Made by a program: the position numbers and the translations under genes. The notes under the pieces are model-generated. The model searched no databases. It had not been told where the DNA came from and worked only from the letters and a program-made list of their open reading frames with translations. 64,000 nucleotides of DNA from Sulfuricystis thermophila (GTDB lineage Bacteria; Pseudomonadota; Gammaproteobacteria; Burkholderiales; Rhodocyclaceae): NCBI RefSeq assembly GCF_004323595.1, contig NZ_AP019373.1:558001-622000 (forward strand). Direction: 5' to 3'. Shown one piece after another: positions 12,367 through 23,034 of this stretch (the first letter of the stretch is position 1; every line of letters starts with the position of its first letter).

Positions 12367-12735
12367 ATGATTCAAATGCAAACTCGGTTGGATGTGGCCG
12401 ACAATACGGGCGCGCGCTCGGTGATGTGTATCAAGGTAATGGGTGGTTCAAAGCGTCGTTACGCCGGAATCGGTGACATCATCAAGGTCAGCGTCAAAGA
12501 CGCGGCGCCGCGTGGTCGCGTAAAGAAGGGCGAAGTCTATAGTGCTGTGGTCGTCAGGACTGCCAAAGGTGTTCGCCGTCAGGATGGTTCCTTGATTAGG
12601 TTCGACAATAATGCAGCGGTGCTGCTGAACAACAAACTCGAGCCTATCGGGACGCGCATTTTTGGGCCTGTCACTCGTGAACTGCGTACCGAGCGTTTCA
12701 TGAAAATTGTTTCGCTTGCCCCAGAAGTCTTGTGA
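12367..12735 (+). CDS. rplN: 50S ribosomal protein L14
   Basis: The 122-residue protein ([20 protein letters not shown]) has the canonical length. The ATG at 12367 after GTTGGAG is chosen over an upstream in-frame start in the leader. It contains [17 protein letters not shown] and the GPVTRELR C-terminal segment. L14 lies at the subunit interface. It is the first gene of the spc operon. Confidence 0.99.
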   Translation: MIQMQTRLDVADNTGARSVMCIKVMGGSKRRYAGIGDIIKVSVKDAAPRGRVKKGEVYSAVVVRTAKGVRRQDGSLIRFDNNAAVLLNNKLEPIGTRIFGPVTRELRTERFMKIVSLAPEVL

Positions 12736-12765
12736 TTTGGCTCAGGGGATGGGAGCGTAAAAAAT

Positions 12766-13083
12766 ATGGAAAAGATTCGTAAAGGCGATGAGGTGATCGT
12801 CATCGCGGGGCGCGACAAAGGCAAAAGAGGTACCGTTTTGCAGTGCCTTACAGAGGATCGGCTGATCGTTGGTGGTGTCAATCGTGTCAAGAAGCACATG
12901 AGGCCGAATCCGATGAAAGGCCAGTCGGGTGGTATTGTTGAAAAGGAAATGCCCATCCATGTATCGAATGTAGCTTTGTTCAATCCGGCCACGCAGAAAG
13001 CCGATCGGGTGGGTTTCAAGGTGCTGGAAGACGGCGCCAAGGTCAGGATATTCAAATCTACCGGCGAATTGGTGAAGGCGTAA
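12766..13083 (+). CDS. rplX: 50S ribosomal protein L24
   Basis: The 105-residue protein carries the KOW motif near its start ([19 protein letters not shown]) and the following [12 protein letters not shown] loop. It is an early 50S assembly initiator near the tunnel exit. It lies 30 bases after rplN and 10 before rplE. Confidence 0.98.
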   Translation: MEKIRKGDEVIVIAGRDKGKRGTVLQCLTEDRLIVGGVNRVKKHMRPNPMKGQSGGIVEKEMPIHVSNVALFNPATQKADRVGFKVLEDGAKVRIFKSTGELVKA

Positions 13084-13093
13084 GGAAGAACCT

Positions 13094-13636
13094 ATGGCGC
13101 GCTTGCAAGAGTTCTATCGAAAAGAAGTCGTTCCGCAGCTCAGGGAACAATTTAAATACGCCTCGTTAATGGAGGTGCCGCGGATTACCAAGATAACGCT
13201 GAACATGGGTGTCGGCGAGGCTGTGGCTGATAAAAAGGTTCTCGAAAACGCGGTAGCCGACATGACGAAGATCGCGGGTCAAAAGCCAGTGGTAACCAAA
13301 GCGAGGAAGGCGATTGCGGGATTCAAGATTCGTGAGGGTTACCCGATCGGTTGTATGGTGACACTGCGTCGAGCGCGAATGTATGAATTCCTCGACAGAT
13401 TCATCAATATCGCTATTCCGCGCATCCGCGACTTTCGCGGGGTTCCCGGTAATAAAGGTTTTGATGGACGAGGCAATTACAACATTGGTGTCAGGGAGCA
13501 GATCATTTTCCCGGAAATCGAATATGACAAGATCGATGCGCTGCGGGGGATGAATATCAGTATTACCACGACAGCCAAATCCGATGCGGAGGCAAAGGCT
13601 TTGCTTTCGGCATTCAAATTCCCGTTCAAGAATTGA
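13094..13636 (+). CDS. rplE: 50S ribosomal protein L5
   Basis: The 180-residue protein has the L5 signature [18 protein letters not shown] and [21 protein letters not shown]5 binds 5S rRNA and bridges to S13. Length and position are standard. Confidence 0.99.
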   Translation: MARLQEFYRKEVVPQLREQFKYASLMEVPRITKITLNMGVGEAVADKKVLENAVADMTKIAGQKPVVTKARKAIAGFKIREGYPIGCMVTLRRARMYEFLDRFINIAIPRIRDFRGVPGNKGFDGRGNYNIGVREQIIFPEIEYDKIDALRGMNISITTTAKSDAEAKALLSAFKFPFKN

Positions 13637-13643
13637 GTGACTC

Positions 13644-13949
13644 ATGGCGAAACTTGCACTAAAAAATCGTGAAGCTAAGCGGGCCCAGCTGATGGATAAA
13701 TATGCGGCCAAGCGTGCCGAATTGAAGGCAATCATCAGTGATGCCAAGCTTAGTGACGAAGAGCGTATGCAGGCCCGGCTGAAGCTTCAGTCGTTGCCCC
13801 GTAATTCGAGTCCAGTAAGACAGCGTAATCGCTGTGTACTGACTGGGCGTCCGCGTGGCGTGTTTAGAAAGTTCGGTTTGTGCCGCAATAAACTCCGGGA
13901 TATCGCCATGCGGGGGGAGGTGCCGGGAATGATCAAGGCGAGCTGGTGA
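13644..13949 (+). CDS. rpsN: 30S ribosomal protein S14 (long, zinc-independent form)
   Basis: The 101-residue protein is the long S14 form that lacks the CxxC zinc pairs of the short form. The conserved [20 protein letters not shown] and the C-terminal GMIKASW are present. It follows rplE by 7 bases. Confidence 0.98.
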   Translation: MAKLALKNREAKRAQLMDKYAAKRAELKAIISDAKLSDEERMQARLKLQSLPRNSSPVRQRNRCVLTGRPRGVFRKFGLCRNKLRDIAMRGEVPGMIKASW

Positions 13950-13959
13950 GGAGTCGATT

Positions 13960-14355
13960 ATGAGCATGACTGATCCGATCGCCGATATGCTGACGCGTAT
14001 TCGGAATGGCCAGATGGCTGAAAAACTTTCTGTCACGATGCCCTCTTCGAAAATCAAGGAAGCAATTGCCAAGGTGCTTCTCGATGAGGGATATATCGAA
14101 GAATTTGCCGTCCGAAAGGATGGTGCCAAGTCAGAGCTTGATATCAAGCTGAAGTACTACGCTGGCCGACCCGTTATCGAGCGATTGGAGCGAGTGTCGC
14201 GTCCTGGCCTGCGCGTGTATCGAGGCAAACAAGATCTCCCCAAGGTGATGAATGGATTGGGAATCGCCATTGTCTCTACACCGAAGGGCGTGATGACCGA
14301 TCGCAAAGCGCGCAGCGTCAATGTCGGCGGCGAAGTGCTTTGCATCGTGGCGTAA
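13960..14355 (+). CDS. rpsH: 30S ribosomal protein S8
   Basis: The 131-residue protein ([18 protein letters not shown]) ends with the signature [19 protein letters not shown] and [10 protein letters not shown]8 binds 16S rRNA h21. In E. coli it represses the spc operon at rplE; I did not recognise that target here. Confidence 0.99.
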   Translation: MSMTDPIADMLTRIRNGQMAEKLSVTMPSSKIKEAIAKVLLDEGYIEEFAVRKDGAKSELDIKLKYYAGRPVIERLERVSRPGLRVYRGKQDLPKVMNGLGIAIVSTPKGVMTDRKARSVNVGGEVLCIVA

Positions 14356-14365
14356 GGAGTAAGCT

Positions 14366-14899
14366 ATGTCTCGTGTCGCCAAGAATCCGGTAGTACTCCC
14401 CAAGGGCGTAGAGGTGCTTTTATCGGGAGATCAGATTACCGTCAAAGGACCGTTGGGCTCGTTGTCGCAGTTTATATTGCCTGCCGTTGAGGTGAGGTTG
14501 GAAGAAGGCAGTTTGCGGTGTGCGGCGCTGAAAGGCAAACCCGATGCATCTGCGATGTCGGGAACGATGCGTGCTCTATTGAACAATATGGTGATTGGTG
14601 TCACCAAGGGATTCGAGAAGAAGCTGACCCTGGTTGGAGTGGGTTACAAGGCACAAGCGCAAGGGAACAAGCTGAATCTTTCATTGGGCTTCTCCCATCC
14701 AGTTCTGCATGAGATGCCGAATGGTATCAAGGTCGAAACCCCGACCCAAACAGAGATCATCGTAAAAGGGATCGACAAGCAGTTGGTTGGACAAGTGGCT
14801 GCTGAATTACGCGCCTACCGCTCGCCAGAACCTTACAAGGGTAAGGGCATCCGTTATGCGGATGAGGTTGTGACCATCAAGGAGACCAAGAAGAAGTGA
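14366..14899 (+). CDS. rplF: 50S ribosomal protein L6
   Basis: The 177-residue protein has the L6 C-terminal signature around [14 protein letters not shown] and ends in KKK. L6 lies near the sarcin-ricin loop. The start [17 protein letters not shown] follows AGGAG. Confidence 0.99.
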   Translation: MSRVAKNPVVLPKGVEVLLSGDQITVKGPLGSLSQFILPAVEVRLEEGSLRCAALKGKPDASAMSGTMRALLNNMVIGVTKGFEKKLTLVGVGYKAQAQGNKLNLSLGFSHPVLHEMPNGIKVETPTQTEIIVKGIDKQLVGQVAAELRAYRSPEPYKGKGIRYADEVVTIKETKKK

Positions 14900-14930
14900 T
14901 TCTTCTGGTCGCAGATACTAAGGACTTTTC

Positions 14931-15284
14931 ATGAACAAGAAAGAATCTCGCCTGCGCAGGGCGCGCAAAACCCGCGCCAAGATTGCGGAGCTGAAGATTG
15001 CGCGTTTATGCGTCCACCGCTCCAACTGCCATATTTATGCCCAGGTTTATTCGGGGAGCAGGAATCAGGTTCTCGCTGCGGCATCATCCTTGGAGCCTGA
15101 AATGCGTGCGGCAATACCCAATGGCGGTAATGTCGAAGCGGCAAAAGCGGTGGGCAAGCTGATTGCTGAGCGTGCTTTGGCCAAGGGGGTCCGAGAGGTG
15201 GCGTTTGATCGCTCCGGATTCAAATACCATGGGCGCGTCAAGGCGCTGGCAGAAGCTGCGCGTGAAAGCGGACTCAAGTTCTAA
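14931..15284 (+). CDS. rplR: 50S ribosomal protein L18
   Basis: The 117-residue protein starts with a basic segment ([17 protein letters not shown]) and ends in [20 protein letters not shown], the L18 signature. It binds 5S rRNA together with L5. Confidence 0.99.
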   Translation: MNKKESRLRRARKTRAKIAELKIARLCVHRSNCHIYAQVYSGSRNQVLAAASSLEPEMRAAIPNGGNVEAAKAVGKLIAERALAKGVREVAFDRSGFKYHGRVKALAEAARESGLKF

Positions 15285-15305
15285 TGACGGTTGAAAGAGC
15301 GAAAA

Positions 15306-15836
15306 ATGGCAAAACCGCAGAGTAAAAAACAGCAGCAGGCAAGTGAAGAGAGAGACGATGGCTTGCGTGAGAAAATGGTATCGATCAACCGTGTCACGAA
15401 AGTTGTCAAAGGTGGACGAATTCTCGGCTTTGCTGCGCTGACGGTGGTTGGTGATGGCGATGGCGGCATTGGGATGGGGAAAGGCAAGGCACGCGAAGTC
15501 CCAGTCGCTGTTCAAAAGGCAATGGATGAGGCACGTCGCAAGCTTGCAAAGGTCAGTCTAAATCAAGGAACTCTTCACCATCCAGTGGTTGGCAAACATG
15601 GCGCAACTACTGTGCTGATGTCTCCTGCAGCCCCAGGCACCGGCGTTATCGCGGGTGGGCCAATGCGCGCAGTGTTCGAGGTAATGGGTGTGACCGATGT
15701 CGTGGCAAAGGCGATCGGATCGACCAATCCGTATAACCTCGTGCGGGCCACGATCAAGGGGCTGATGGCCATGAGTACTCCCGCAGAGATTGCGGCAAAA
15801 CGCGGTAAATCGGTTCAGGAAATCCTGGAGGCCTGA
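15306..15836 (+). CDS. rpsE: 30S ribosomal protein S5
   Basis: The 176-residue protein contains the S5 signature [18 protein letters not shown] and the [13 protein letters not shown] loop. The ATG at 15306 (MAKPQSKK) is used rather than a TTG 15 bases upstream. The N-terminal 20 residues are Gln/Lys rich. S5 works with S4 in decoding accuracy. Confidence 0.98.
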   Translation: MAKPQSKKQQQASEERDDGLREKMVSINRVTKVVKGGRILGFAALTVVGDGDGGIGMGKGKAREVPVAVQKAMDEARRKLAKVSLNQGTLHHPVVGKHGATTVLMSPAAPGTGVIAGGPMRAVFEVMGVTDVVAKAIGSTNPYNLVRATIKGLMAMSTPAEIAAKRGKSVQEILEA

Positions 15837-15838
15837 CC

Positions 15839-16021
15839 ATGAGCGAAAAGATGATCAAGATCAAGCTGGTCAGAAGCTTGATCGGAACTAAGCAAGACCA
15901 CCGCGCAACGGTGCGCGGGCTTGGTCTCAGTCGCCTCAATCAAATCAGAGAGCTTCAAGACACCCCTGCAGTTCGAGGGATGCTCAAGAAAGTTGCCTAT
16001 TTGGTTAAGTGTGAAGGATAA
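15839..16021 (+). CDS. rpmD: 50S ribosomal protein L30
   Basis: The 60-residue protein ([20 protein letters not shown]) has the family length and lies 2 bases after rpsE. It ends 4 bases before rplO. Confidence 0.97.
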   Translation: MSEKMIKIKLVRSLIGTKQDHRATVRGLGLSRLNQIRELQDTPAVRGMLKKVAYLVKCEG

Positions 16022-16025
16022 GCGG

Positions 16026-16472
16026 ATGCGTCTCAACAACTTGAAACCGGCCGATGGGGCCAAGCATGCGGGGAAGCGGGTTGGCCGTGGGATCGGTAGC
16101 GGTCTTGGTAAAACTGCAGGTCGCGGCCACAAAGGCCAGAAATCCCGTGCAGGCGGATTTCACAAAGTAGGCTTCGAAGGCGGTCAAATGCCACTCCAGC
16201 GGCGTTTGCCGAAGCGTGGATTCATTCCCCTCAGCGCGGGAAAACATGCCGAGATTCGCTTGTCAGACCTTGAGAGGCTTCCGGTAGAGGATGTCGATTT
16301 GTTGACGCTGATGCAGGGAGGGATCATTCCTTTCGGCAGTCTTTCAGCGAAAGTGATTCTTTCCGGCAAACTGACTCGCAAGGTGAATCTGAAAGGTGTT
16401 GGAGCCACCAAGGGCGCGCGCGCGGCAATCGAGGCGGTTGGTGGCAGTGTCGCCGACATTGCAGCTGCCTAA
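16026..16472 (+). CDS. rplO: 50S ribosomal protein L15
   Basis: The 148-residue protein ([20 protein letters not shown]) has the Gly-rich N-terminal segment [19 protein letters not shown] that threads through 23S rRNA. The ATG at 16026 is chosen because it matches the family start; the open frame extends into rpmD. Confidence 0.98.
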   Translation: MRLNNLKPADGAKHAGKRVGRGIGSGLGKTAGRGHKGQKSRAGGFHKVGFEGGQMPLQRRLPKRGFIPLSAGKHAEIRLSDLERLPVEDVDLLTLMQGGIIPFGSLSAKVILSGKLTRKVNLKGVGATKGARAAIEAVGGSVADIAAA

Positions 16473-16504
16473 ACGCTTCTGAACGCAATACGAGGATTTA
16501 ATTA

Positions 16505-17839
16505 GTGGCCACACCCAGCAATCAAGCCGTCGCGCTCGGAAAATCCGGCAAATACGGCGACCTATGGCGCAGACTGTGGTTTTTGCTGGGCGCTCTCGTC
16601 GTGTACAGGATCGGTGCGCATATCCCGGTTCCCGGCATAGATCCGGTCAGGTTGGCGGAGCTCTTCAATTCCCAGCAAGGTGGAATCCTCGGTGTTTTCA
16701 ACCTTTTTTCTGGTGGGGCTCTTTCCCGGTTCACGATTTTCGCGCTGGGGATCATGCCTTATATTTCGTCATCCATCATCATGCAGCTGATGACGATCGC
16801 CATTCCTTCCCTCGAACAATTGAAGAAGGAAGGCGAGGCGGGGCGTCGTAAGATCACCCAATACACACGCTATGGTACGGTCGCGCTCGCTCTATTCCAA
16901 GGTATCGGTATTGCTATTGCTTTGGAGTCGCAACAAGGTCTGGTGCTCGAGCCAGGTCTGATGTTTCGTCTGACTACAGTGATGACGCTGGTCACCGGAA
17001 CGATGTTCCTCATGTGGCTTGGAGAGCAGATCACCGAACGCGGTTTGGGGAACGGTATTTCGATCATCATTTTCGCCGGTATCGCTGCTGGTCTGCCGAA
17101 TGCGCTGGGCGGATTGTTCGAGCTGGTGCGTACGGGTGCCATGCATCCCCTTACAGCCATCGTCATCTGCATTCTGGTGGTGGTGGTTACCGGTTTTGTC
17201 GTCTTCGTCGAGCGCGGTCAGCGTAAGATCCTGGTCAATTATGCAAAACGCCAGGTGGGTAACAAGATCTATGGCGGACAAAGTTCCCACTTGCCGCTCA
17301 AGTTGAACATGTCCGGCGTCATCCCGCCAATCTTTGCTTCCTCGATCATCCTGTTTCCTGCGACGGCAGCGGGGTGGTTCGGCGCCAGTGAAGGTATGAC
17401 CTGGTTGAAAGACATTGCTGCGACACTTTCGCCAGGACAGCCAATCTATGTATTGCTCTATGCGGCGGCCATCGTGTTTTTCTGCTTTTTCTATACCGCC
17501 TTGGTATTCAACTCGAAGGAAACTGCTGAAAACCTCAAGAAGAGTGGTGCGTTCGTGCCAGGTTATCGACCCGGAGAGCAGACGGCCCGCTACATCGACA
17601 AAATCCTAGTGCGTTTGACCCTGATTGGCTCTGCATACGTGACCCTAGTCTGTTTGATGCCGGAATTCCTGATTCTCAAGTGGAACGTGCCGTTCTATTT
17701 CGGCGGAACGTCGTTGTTGATCATCGTTGTTGTAACGATGGATTTCATGGCCCAAGTGCAGGCCTACCTGATGTCCCATCAGTACGAAAGCTTGTTAAAG
17801 AAAGCCAACTTCAAGGGAACGGGTTTGCCGCTGCGTTGA
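16505..17839 (+). CDS. secY: Preprotein translocase subunit SecY
   Basis: This 444-residue inner-membrane protein forms the Sec channel. The start is GTG ([20 protein letters not shown]). About ten hydrophobic segments are visible. The SecY signatures [14 protein letters not shown] near TM2 and the cytoplasmic loop [20 protein letters not shown] are present. It occupies its classical place after rplO. Confidence 0.99.
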   Translation: MATPSNQAVALGKSGKYGDLWRRLWFLLGALVVYRIGAHIPVPGIDPVRLAELFNSQQGGILGVFNLFSGGALSRFTIFALGIMPYISSSIIMQLMTIAIPSLEQLKKEGEAGRRKITQYTRYGTVALALFQGIGIAIALESQQGLVLEPGLMFRLTTVMTLVTGTMFLMWLGEQITERGLGNGISIIIFAGIAAGLPNALGGLFELVRTGAMHPLTAIVICILVVVVTGFVVFVERGQRKILVNYAKRQVGNKIYGGQSSHLPLKLNMSGVIPPIFASSIILFPATAAGWFGASEGMTWLKDIAATLSPGQPIYVLLYAAAIVFFCFFYTALVFNSKETAENLKKSGAFVPGYRPGEQTARYIDKILVRLTLIGSAYVTLVCLMPEFLILKWNVPFYFGGTSLLIIVVVTMDFMAQVQAYLMSHQYESLLKKANFKGTGLPLR

Positions 17840-17861
17840 GCAAGGTGGGATTTCTGGAGCA

Positions 17862-18080
17862 ATGGCAAAGGAAGACGTTATCGAAATGCAGGGTGAGGTT
17901 CTGGAGAACCTGCCGAACGCAACGTTTCGCGTCAAGCTGGAGAATGGGCATATTGTTCTGGGGCACATCTCCGGGAAGATGCGCATGCATTACATCCGCA
18001 TCCTTCCGGGTGACAAGGTGACGGTACAGTTGACCCCTTACGATTTCAACAAGGCGCGCATCGTATTCCGGGCTAAATGA
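17862..18080 (+). CDS. infA: Translation initiation factor IF-1
   Basis: The 72-residue S1/OB-fold protein ([20 protein letters not shown]) has the exact family length and the conserved [14 protein letters not shown]. Placement between secY and rpmJ is common in betaproteobacteria and differs from E. coli, where infA lies elsewhere. Confidence 0.99.
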   Translation: MAKEDVIEMQGEVLENLPNATFRVKLENGHIVLGHISGKMRMHYIRILPGDKVTVQLTPYDFNKARIVFRAK

Positions 18081-18105
18081 GATTTTCGATTTTTTGGAGA
18101 ATGAA

Positions 18106-18219
18106 ATGAGAGTTCAAGCATCCGTCAAGCGTATCTGCCGCAAGTGCAAGATCGTTCGCCGCCATAACGTGGTGCGCGTCATTTGTACTGATCCGCGCCA
18201 CAAGCAGCGCCAAGGTTGA
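18106..18219 (+). CDS. rpmJ: 50S ribosomal protein L36
   Basis: This 37-residue protein starts [20 protein letters not shown]. Its zinc ligands are Cys11, Cys14, Cys27 and His32, so it is the zinc-binding form. The ATG at 18106 follows TTTGGAG; another ATG at 18101 is out of frame and stops at once. The stop TGA overlaps the -35 hexamer of the alpha-operon promoter. Confidence 0.97.
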   Translation: MRVQASVKRICRKCKIVRRHNVVRVICTDPRHKQRQG

Positions 18220-18244
18220 ACAGCTGTTGCGATCTCCGTATAAT
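18216..18244 (+). promoter_or_regulatory. Predicted sigma-70 promoter of the alpha operon
   Basis: TTGAAC (18216-18221), a 17-base spacer and TATAAT (18239-18244) lie between rpmJ and rpsM, at the classical spc/alpha boundary. The hexamers match consensus in 5 of 6 and 6 of 6 positions. Confidence 0.75.
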
Positions 18245-18305
18245 CACCGGTTCCCGTTCAGTTCCGGTGTTAGTCAATCTGAGACTTTGACAAGGTAATA
18301 AGCGT

Positions 18306-18671
18306 ATGGCCCGTATTGCAGGCGTAAATATTCCAAATCACCAGCACACCGAGATTGCGCTGACGGCGATCTATGGCATCGGGCGTGCTCGGGCGCAAAA
18401 GATTTGCGATGCGGCCGGGGTGGCCCGCAGCGCGAAGATCAAGGATCTGACCGAAACCGAGATGGACCGGCTGCGCGAAGAGGTTGCTAAATTCACTGTC
18501 GAAGGCGACCTGCGGCGTGAAGTGACGATGAACATCAAGCGGTTGATGGACCTCGGTTGTTATCGAGGGATTCGTCATCGCCGTGGATTGCCTGTGCGTG
18601 GCCAACGGACGCGCACCAATGCGCGTACGCGTAAAGGCCCGCGCAAGTCGGTTGCTGGTAGCAAGAAATAA
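18306..18671 (+). CDS. rpsM: 30S ribosomal protein S13
   Basis: The 121-residue protein ([20 protein letters not shown]) ends with the basic signature [21 protein letters not shown]13 contacts P-site tRNA and L5. It is the first gene of the alpha operon. Confidence 0.99.
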   Translation: MARIAGVNIPNHQHTEIALTAIYGIGRARAQKICDAAGVARSAKIKDLTETEMDRLREEVAKFTVEGDLRREVTMNIKRLMDLGCYRGIRHRRGLPVRGQRTRTNARTRKGPRKSVAGSKK

Positions 18672-18691
18672 ATAAAGCAGGATAATCACTC

Positions 18692-19081
18692 ATGGCCAAA
18701 CCAACGATCAAAGCACGCAAGAAGGTAAAGAAGAACGTCGCTGACGGAATCGCGCACGTTCATGCTTCCTTCAATAACACGATCATCACTATTACTGACC
18801 GTCAGGGCAACGCATTGTCCTGGGCGACTTCCGGTGGAGCGGGATTCAAGGGTTCGCGTAAATCGACCCCATTTGCCGCCCAGGTCGCGGCCGAAGCAGC
18901 TGGAAAGGCGGCGCAGGAATGTGGTATCAAGAATCTCGAAGTTCGCATCAAAGGCCCTGGTCCCGGTCGCGAGTCTGCAGTGCGTGCTTTGAATGCCCTT
19001 GGCATCAAAATCAATAGCATCACCGATATCACGCCGATTCCTCACAATGGTTGTCGGCCGCCCAAGCGGCGCCGTATCTAA
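18692..19081 (+). CDS. rpsK: 30S ribosomal protein S11
   Basis: The 129-residue protein has the S11 signatures [20 protein letters not shown] and the C-terminal [17 protein letters not shown]. It is a 30S platform protein. It lies 20 bases after rpsM and 33 before rpsD. Confidence 0.99.
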   Translation: MAKPTIKARKKVKKNVADGIAHVHASFNNTIITITDRQGNALSWATSGGAGFKGSRKSTPFAAQVAAEAAGKAAQECGIKNLEVRIKGPGPGRESAVRALNALGIKINSITDITPIPHNGCRPPKRRRI

Positions 19082-19114
19082 GCCTGGAAAGCGCAATCAA
19101 GGAGAAACAGCGAA

Positions 19115-19744
19115 GTGGCCCGCAATCTTGATCCAAAATGCCGTCAATGCCGCCGAGAAGGGGAAAAACTCTTCCTCAAGGGCGAAAAGTGTTTCACTGA
19201 CAAGTGCTCGATCGAGCGACGTTCCTACGCGCCCGGTCAGCATGGTCAAAAGTCTGGGCAGCGTCTTTCGGGCTATGGCCAGCAGTTGCGAGAAAAGCAA
19301 AAGATTCGTCGCATCTATGGAGTGCTCGAGCGGCAGTTCCGTAAGACGTTTACCGAGGCCGATCGTCGCAAAGGGCAGACGGGTGAAAACCTGCTGCAGT
19401 TGCTCGAAGGACGTCTCGACTCGGTGGCCTATCGGATGGGATTTGGTATCTCCCGTGCCGAAGCGCGACAGATCGTTCGTCACAATGGTGTTCTGGTCAA
19501 TGGCAAGCGGGTCAATATCCCTTCTTACAATCTGAGGCCTGGTGACGTGGTCCAGCTGACCGATGCCGCCCGCGCACATCTGCGTGTGAAGGCCGCGCTG
19601 GAAGCAGCCGAGTCGCGTGGCTTTCCCCAGTGGGTCGAAGTCGATGTCAAGGCCGGCAAAGGCGTGTTCAAGGCTTATCCTGCGCGTGAAGATCTGCCGC
19701 CTTCGCTCAAGGAAGGTCTGGTCGTCGAACTGTACTCGCGCTAA
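19115..19744 (+). CDS. rpsD: 30S ribosomal protein S4
   Basis: The 209-residue protein starts at a GTG ([20 protein letters not shown]). It has the S4 domain around [20 protein letters not shown]. The N-terminal cysteine motif (CRQCRREG...C...C) suggests a zinc site like that of some S4 proteins. S4 nucleates 30S assembly and in E. coli represses the alpha operon. Confidence 0.99.
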   Translation: MARNLDPKCRQCRREGEKLFLKGEKCFTDKCSIERRSYAPGQHGQKSGQRLSGYGQQLREKQKIRRIYGVLERQFRKTFTEADRRKGQTGENLLQLLEGRLDSVAYRMGFGISRAEARQIVRHNGVLVNGKRVNIPSYNLRPGDVVQLTDAARAHLRVKAALEAAESRGFPQWVEVDVKAGKGVFKAYPAREDLPPSLKEGLVVELYSR

Positions 19745-19756
19745 ACCCATCCCTGC

Positions 19757-19796
19757 ATGCGCCCGAGGCCCTGCCTTGGGCGCATTGATTTCTTTT
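19757..19796 (+). promoter_or_regulatory. Terminator-like hairpin between rpsD and rpoA
   Basis: ATGCGCCCGAGG (19757-19768) pairs with CCTTGGGCGCAT (19774-19785), including one G-U pair, around a 5-base loop. It is followed by TGATTTCTTTT. It could be a partial terminator that lowers rpoA/rplQ expression relative to the ribosomal genes. Strength is inferred only. Confidence 0.5.
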
Positions 19797-19807
19797 GAGG
19801 AACGAAG

Positions 19808-20797
19808 ATGCAATTTCAAGCGCTATTGAAGCCCCGCATCATCGATGTTCAGGCCTTGTCCCCCGTTCATGCCCGTGTCGTCATGGAGCCTTTCGAGCGG
19901 GGCTTCGGCCACACCTTGGGAAATGCCTTGCGCCGCATCCTGCTTTCATCGATGCCGGGTGCAGCACCCACCGAGATTTCCATTGATGGCGTGTTGCACG
20001 AGTATTCGACTCTGGAGGGCGTGCGCGAGGATGTCGTCGATATCATGCTCAACTTGAAGGGCGTGGTGATGCGTCTGCACAATCGCGGTGAGGCCACGCT
20101 GACCCTCGCCAAGCAAAGCGATGGCAATGAGACAGTTGTGACTGCTGCGGACATCGAGGCTCATCACGATATCGAAATCATCAATCCGGATCACGTGATC
20201 GCCCATCTCGCACCCGGTGGCAAGTTGAACATGCAAATCAAGGTCGAGGCCGGCCGCGGTTATGTGCCTGCCAACGCGCGTGCTTCCAGCAAAGAGAACA
20301 AGACGATCGGCCGCATCCTCATGGATGCCTCGTTTAGCCCCGTGCGCCGCGTCAGCTACCAGGTCGAGGCAGCACGTGTCGAACAGCGTACCGACTTGGA
20401 CAAGCTGGTGATCGATATCGAGACCAATGGTGCGATCGATCCCGAAGAAGCGATCCGCCATGCTGCTGGAATCCTGCTGGATCAGCTTTCGGTGTTCGCC
20501 GACCTGGAAGGGACTCCGGTTTCCATCGAAACGCCAAAGCAATCCGCCGTCGATCCGATCCTGCTGCAACCCGTGGACGATCTGGAATTGACGGTACGAT
20601 CGGCAAACTGCCTTAAGGCGGAAAATATCTACTATATCGGCGACCTGATCCAGCGGACCGAAACGGAGCTTCTGAAGACCCCCAATCTAGGGCGCAAATC
20701 GCTCAACGAAATCAAGGAGGTTCTTGCCTCGCGTGGCCTGTCTTTGGGCATGAAGCTCGAAAATTGGCCCCCCCCCGGACTGGCCAAGATGGGTTGA
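19808..20797 (+). CDS. rpoA: RNA polymerase alpha subunit
   Basis: The 329-residue protein has the N-terminal assembly domain ([20 protein letters not shown]) and the C-terminal UP-element/activator domain ([20 protein letters not shown]), joined by a linker near residue 235. The last residues [12 protein letters not shown] are encoded across a run of nine C bases (20768-20776). Confidence 0.99.
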   Translation: MQFQALLKPRIIDVQALSPVHARVVMEPFERGFGHTLGNALRRILLSSMPGAAPTEISIDGVLHEYSTLEGVREDVVDIMLNLKGVVMRLHNRGEATLTLAKQSDGNETVVTAADIEAHHDIEIINPDHVIAHLAPGGKLNMQIKVEAGRGYVPANARASSKENKTIGRILMDASFSPVRRVSYQVEAARVEQRTDLDKLVIDIETNGAIDPEEAIRHAAGILLDQLSVFADLEGTPVSIETPKQSAVDPILLQPVDDLELTVRSANCLKAENIYYIGDLIQRTETELLKTPNLGRKSLNEIKEVLASRGLSLGMKLENWPPPGLAKMG

Positions 20798-20877
20798 TTT
20801 ACTCACGACAACAAGCAACCGGCCGCTAGCCCATTCGATGACCAGCGGCGGCCGCAGAAAAGTGAAAGGAAAGTGAT

Positions 20878-21273
20878 ATGCGTCACGGAAATGGCCTGCG
20901 GAAACTGAACCGCACTTCTTCGCATCGTCAGGCGATGCTGCGCAACATGGCGGTGGCCTTGTTGCGACACGAGGCGATCAAGACCACCCTTCCCAAAGCG
21001 AAGGAATTGCGTCGCGTGGTCGAACCGCTCATTACGCTCGGCAAAAAGCCCTCGCTCGCCAATCGTCGCTTGGCCTTCGACCGCTTGCGCGATCGCCAGA
21101 TCGTCGTCAAGATCTTCGACGAGCTCGGGCCACGTTATGCCGGCCGCAACGGCGGCTATCTGCGCATCCTGAAGATGGGTTTTCGTGTCGGCGACAATGC
21201 GCCGATGGCCTATGTCGAACTGCTCGATCGCCCAGAGCAGCCTACCGAGGAAGCGCAAACCGTCGAGGAATGA
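20878..21273 (+). CDS. rplQ: 50S ribosomal protein L17
   Basis: The 131-residue protein ([20 protein letters not shown]) contains the L17 signature [15 protein letters not shown]. The ATG follows GAAAGGAAAG. It is the last gene of the alpha operon and is followed by a terminator-like hairpin. The 80-base gap upstream holds a GC-rich imperfect inverted repeat only. Confidence 0.99.
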   Translation: MRHGNGLRKLNRTSSHRQAMLRNMAVALLRHEAIKTTLPKAKELRRVVEPLITLGKKPSLANRRLAFDRLRDRQIVVKIFDELGPRYAGRNGGYLRILKMGFRVGDNAPMAYVELLDRPEQPTEEAQTVEE

Positions 21274-21328
21274 GCGAGCCATATCGCTCGTACTTCAAGC
21301 GCGGCAGATCGTCCAGACTTTGCTGAAG

Positions 21329-21354
21329 GAAGCCCCCTTCCGGGGGCTTCGCTT
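21329..21354 (+). terminator. Terminator-like hairpin after rplQ
   Basis: A 9-bp stem GAAGCCCCC (21329-21337) with GGGGGCTTC (21342-21350) and a 4-base loop is followed by GCTTTG. The T-run is short. It closes the ribosomal block and faces the 3' end of the minus-strand Smr gene. Confidence 0.6.
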
Positions 21355-21378
21355 TGTCTGCGACGCGCTCTCGTTTTC

Positions 21379-22972
<1,594 letters not shown>

Positions 22973-22974
22973 TC

Positions 22975-23001
22975 ATCCTGCCCATCGAAAATGGGCAGGA
23001 T
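22975..23001 (+). promoter_or_regulatory. Perfect hairpin in the trxB/ftsK divergent region
   Basis: An 11-bp inverted repeat, ATCCTGCCCAT (22975-22985) and ATGGGCAGGAT (22991-23001), with a 5-base loop, lies 34 bases before the likely ftsK start. There is no T-run. It could be an operator or a leader structure of ftsK. Confidence 0.4.
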
Positions 23002-23034
23002 CGGCATAGTGTCTCAATCAGATCGGAAAACGTC

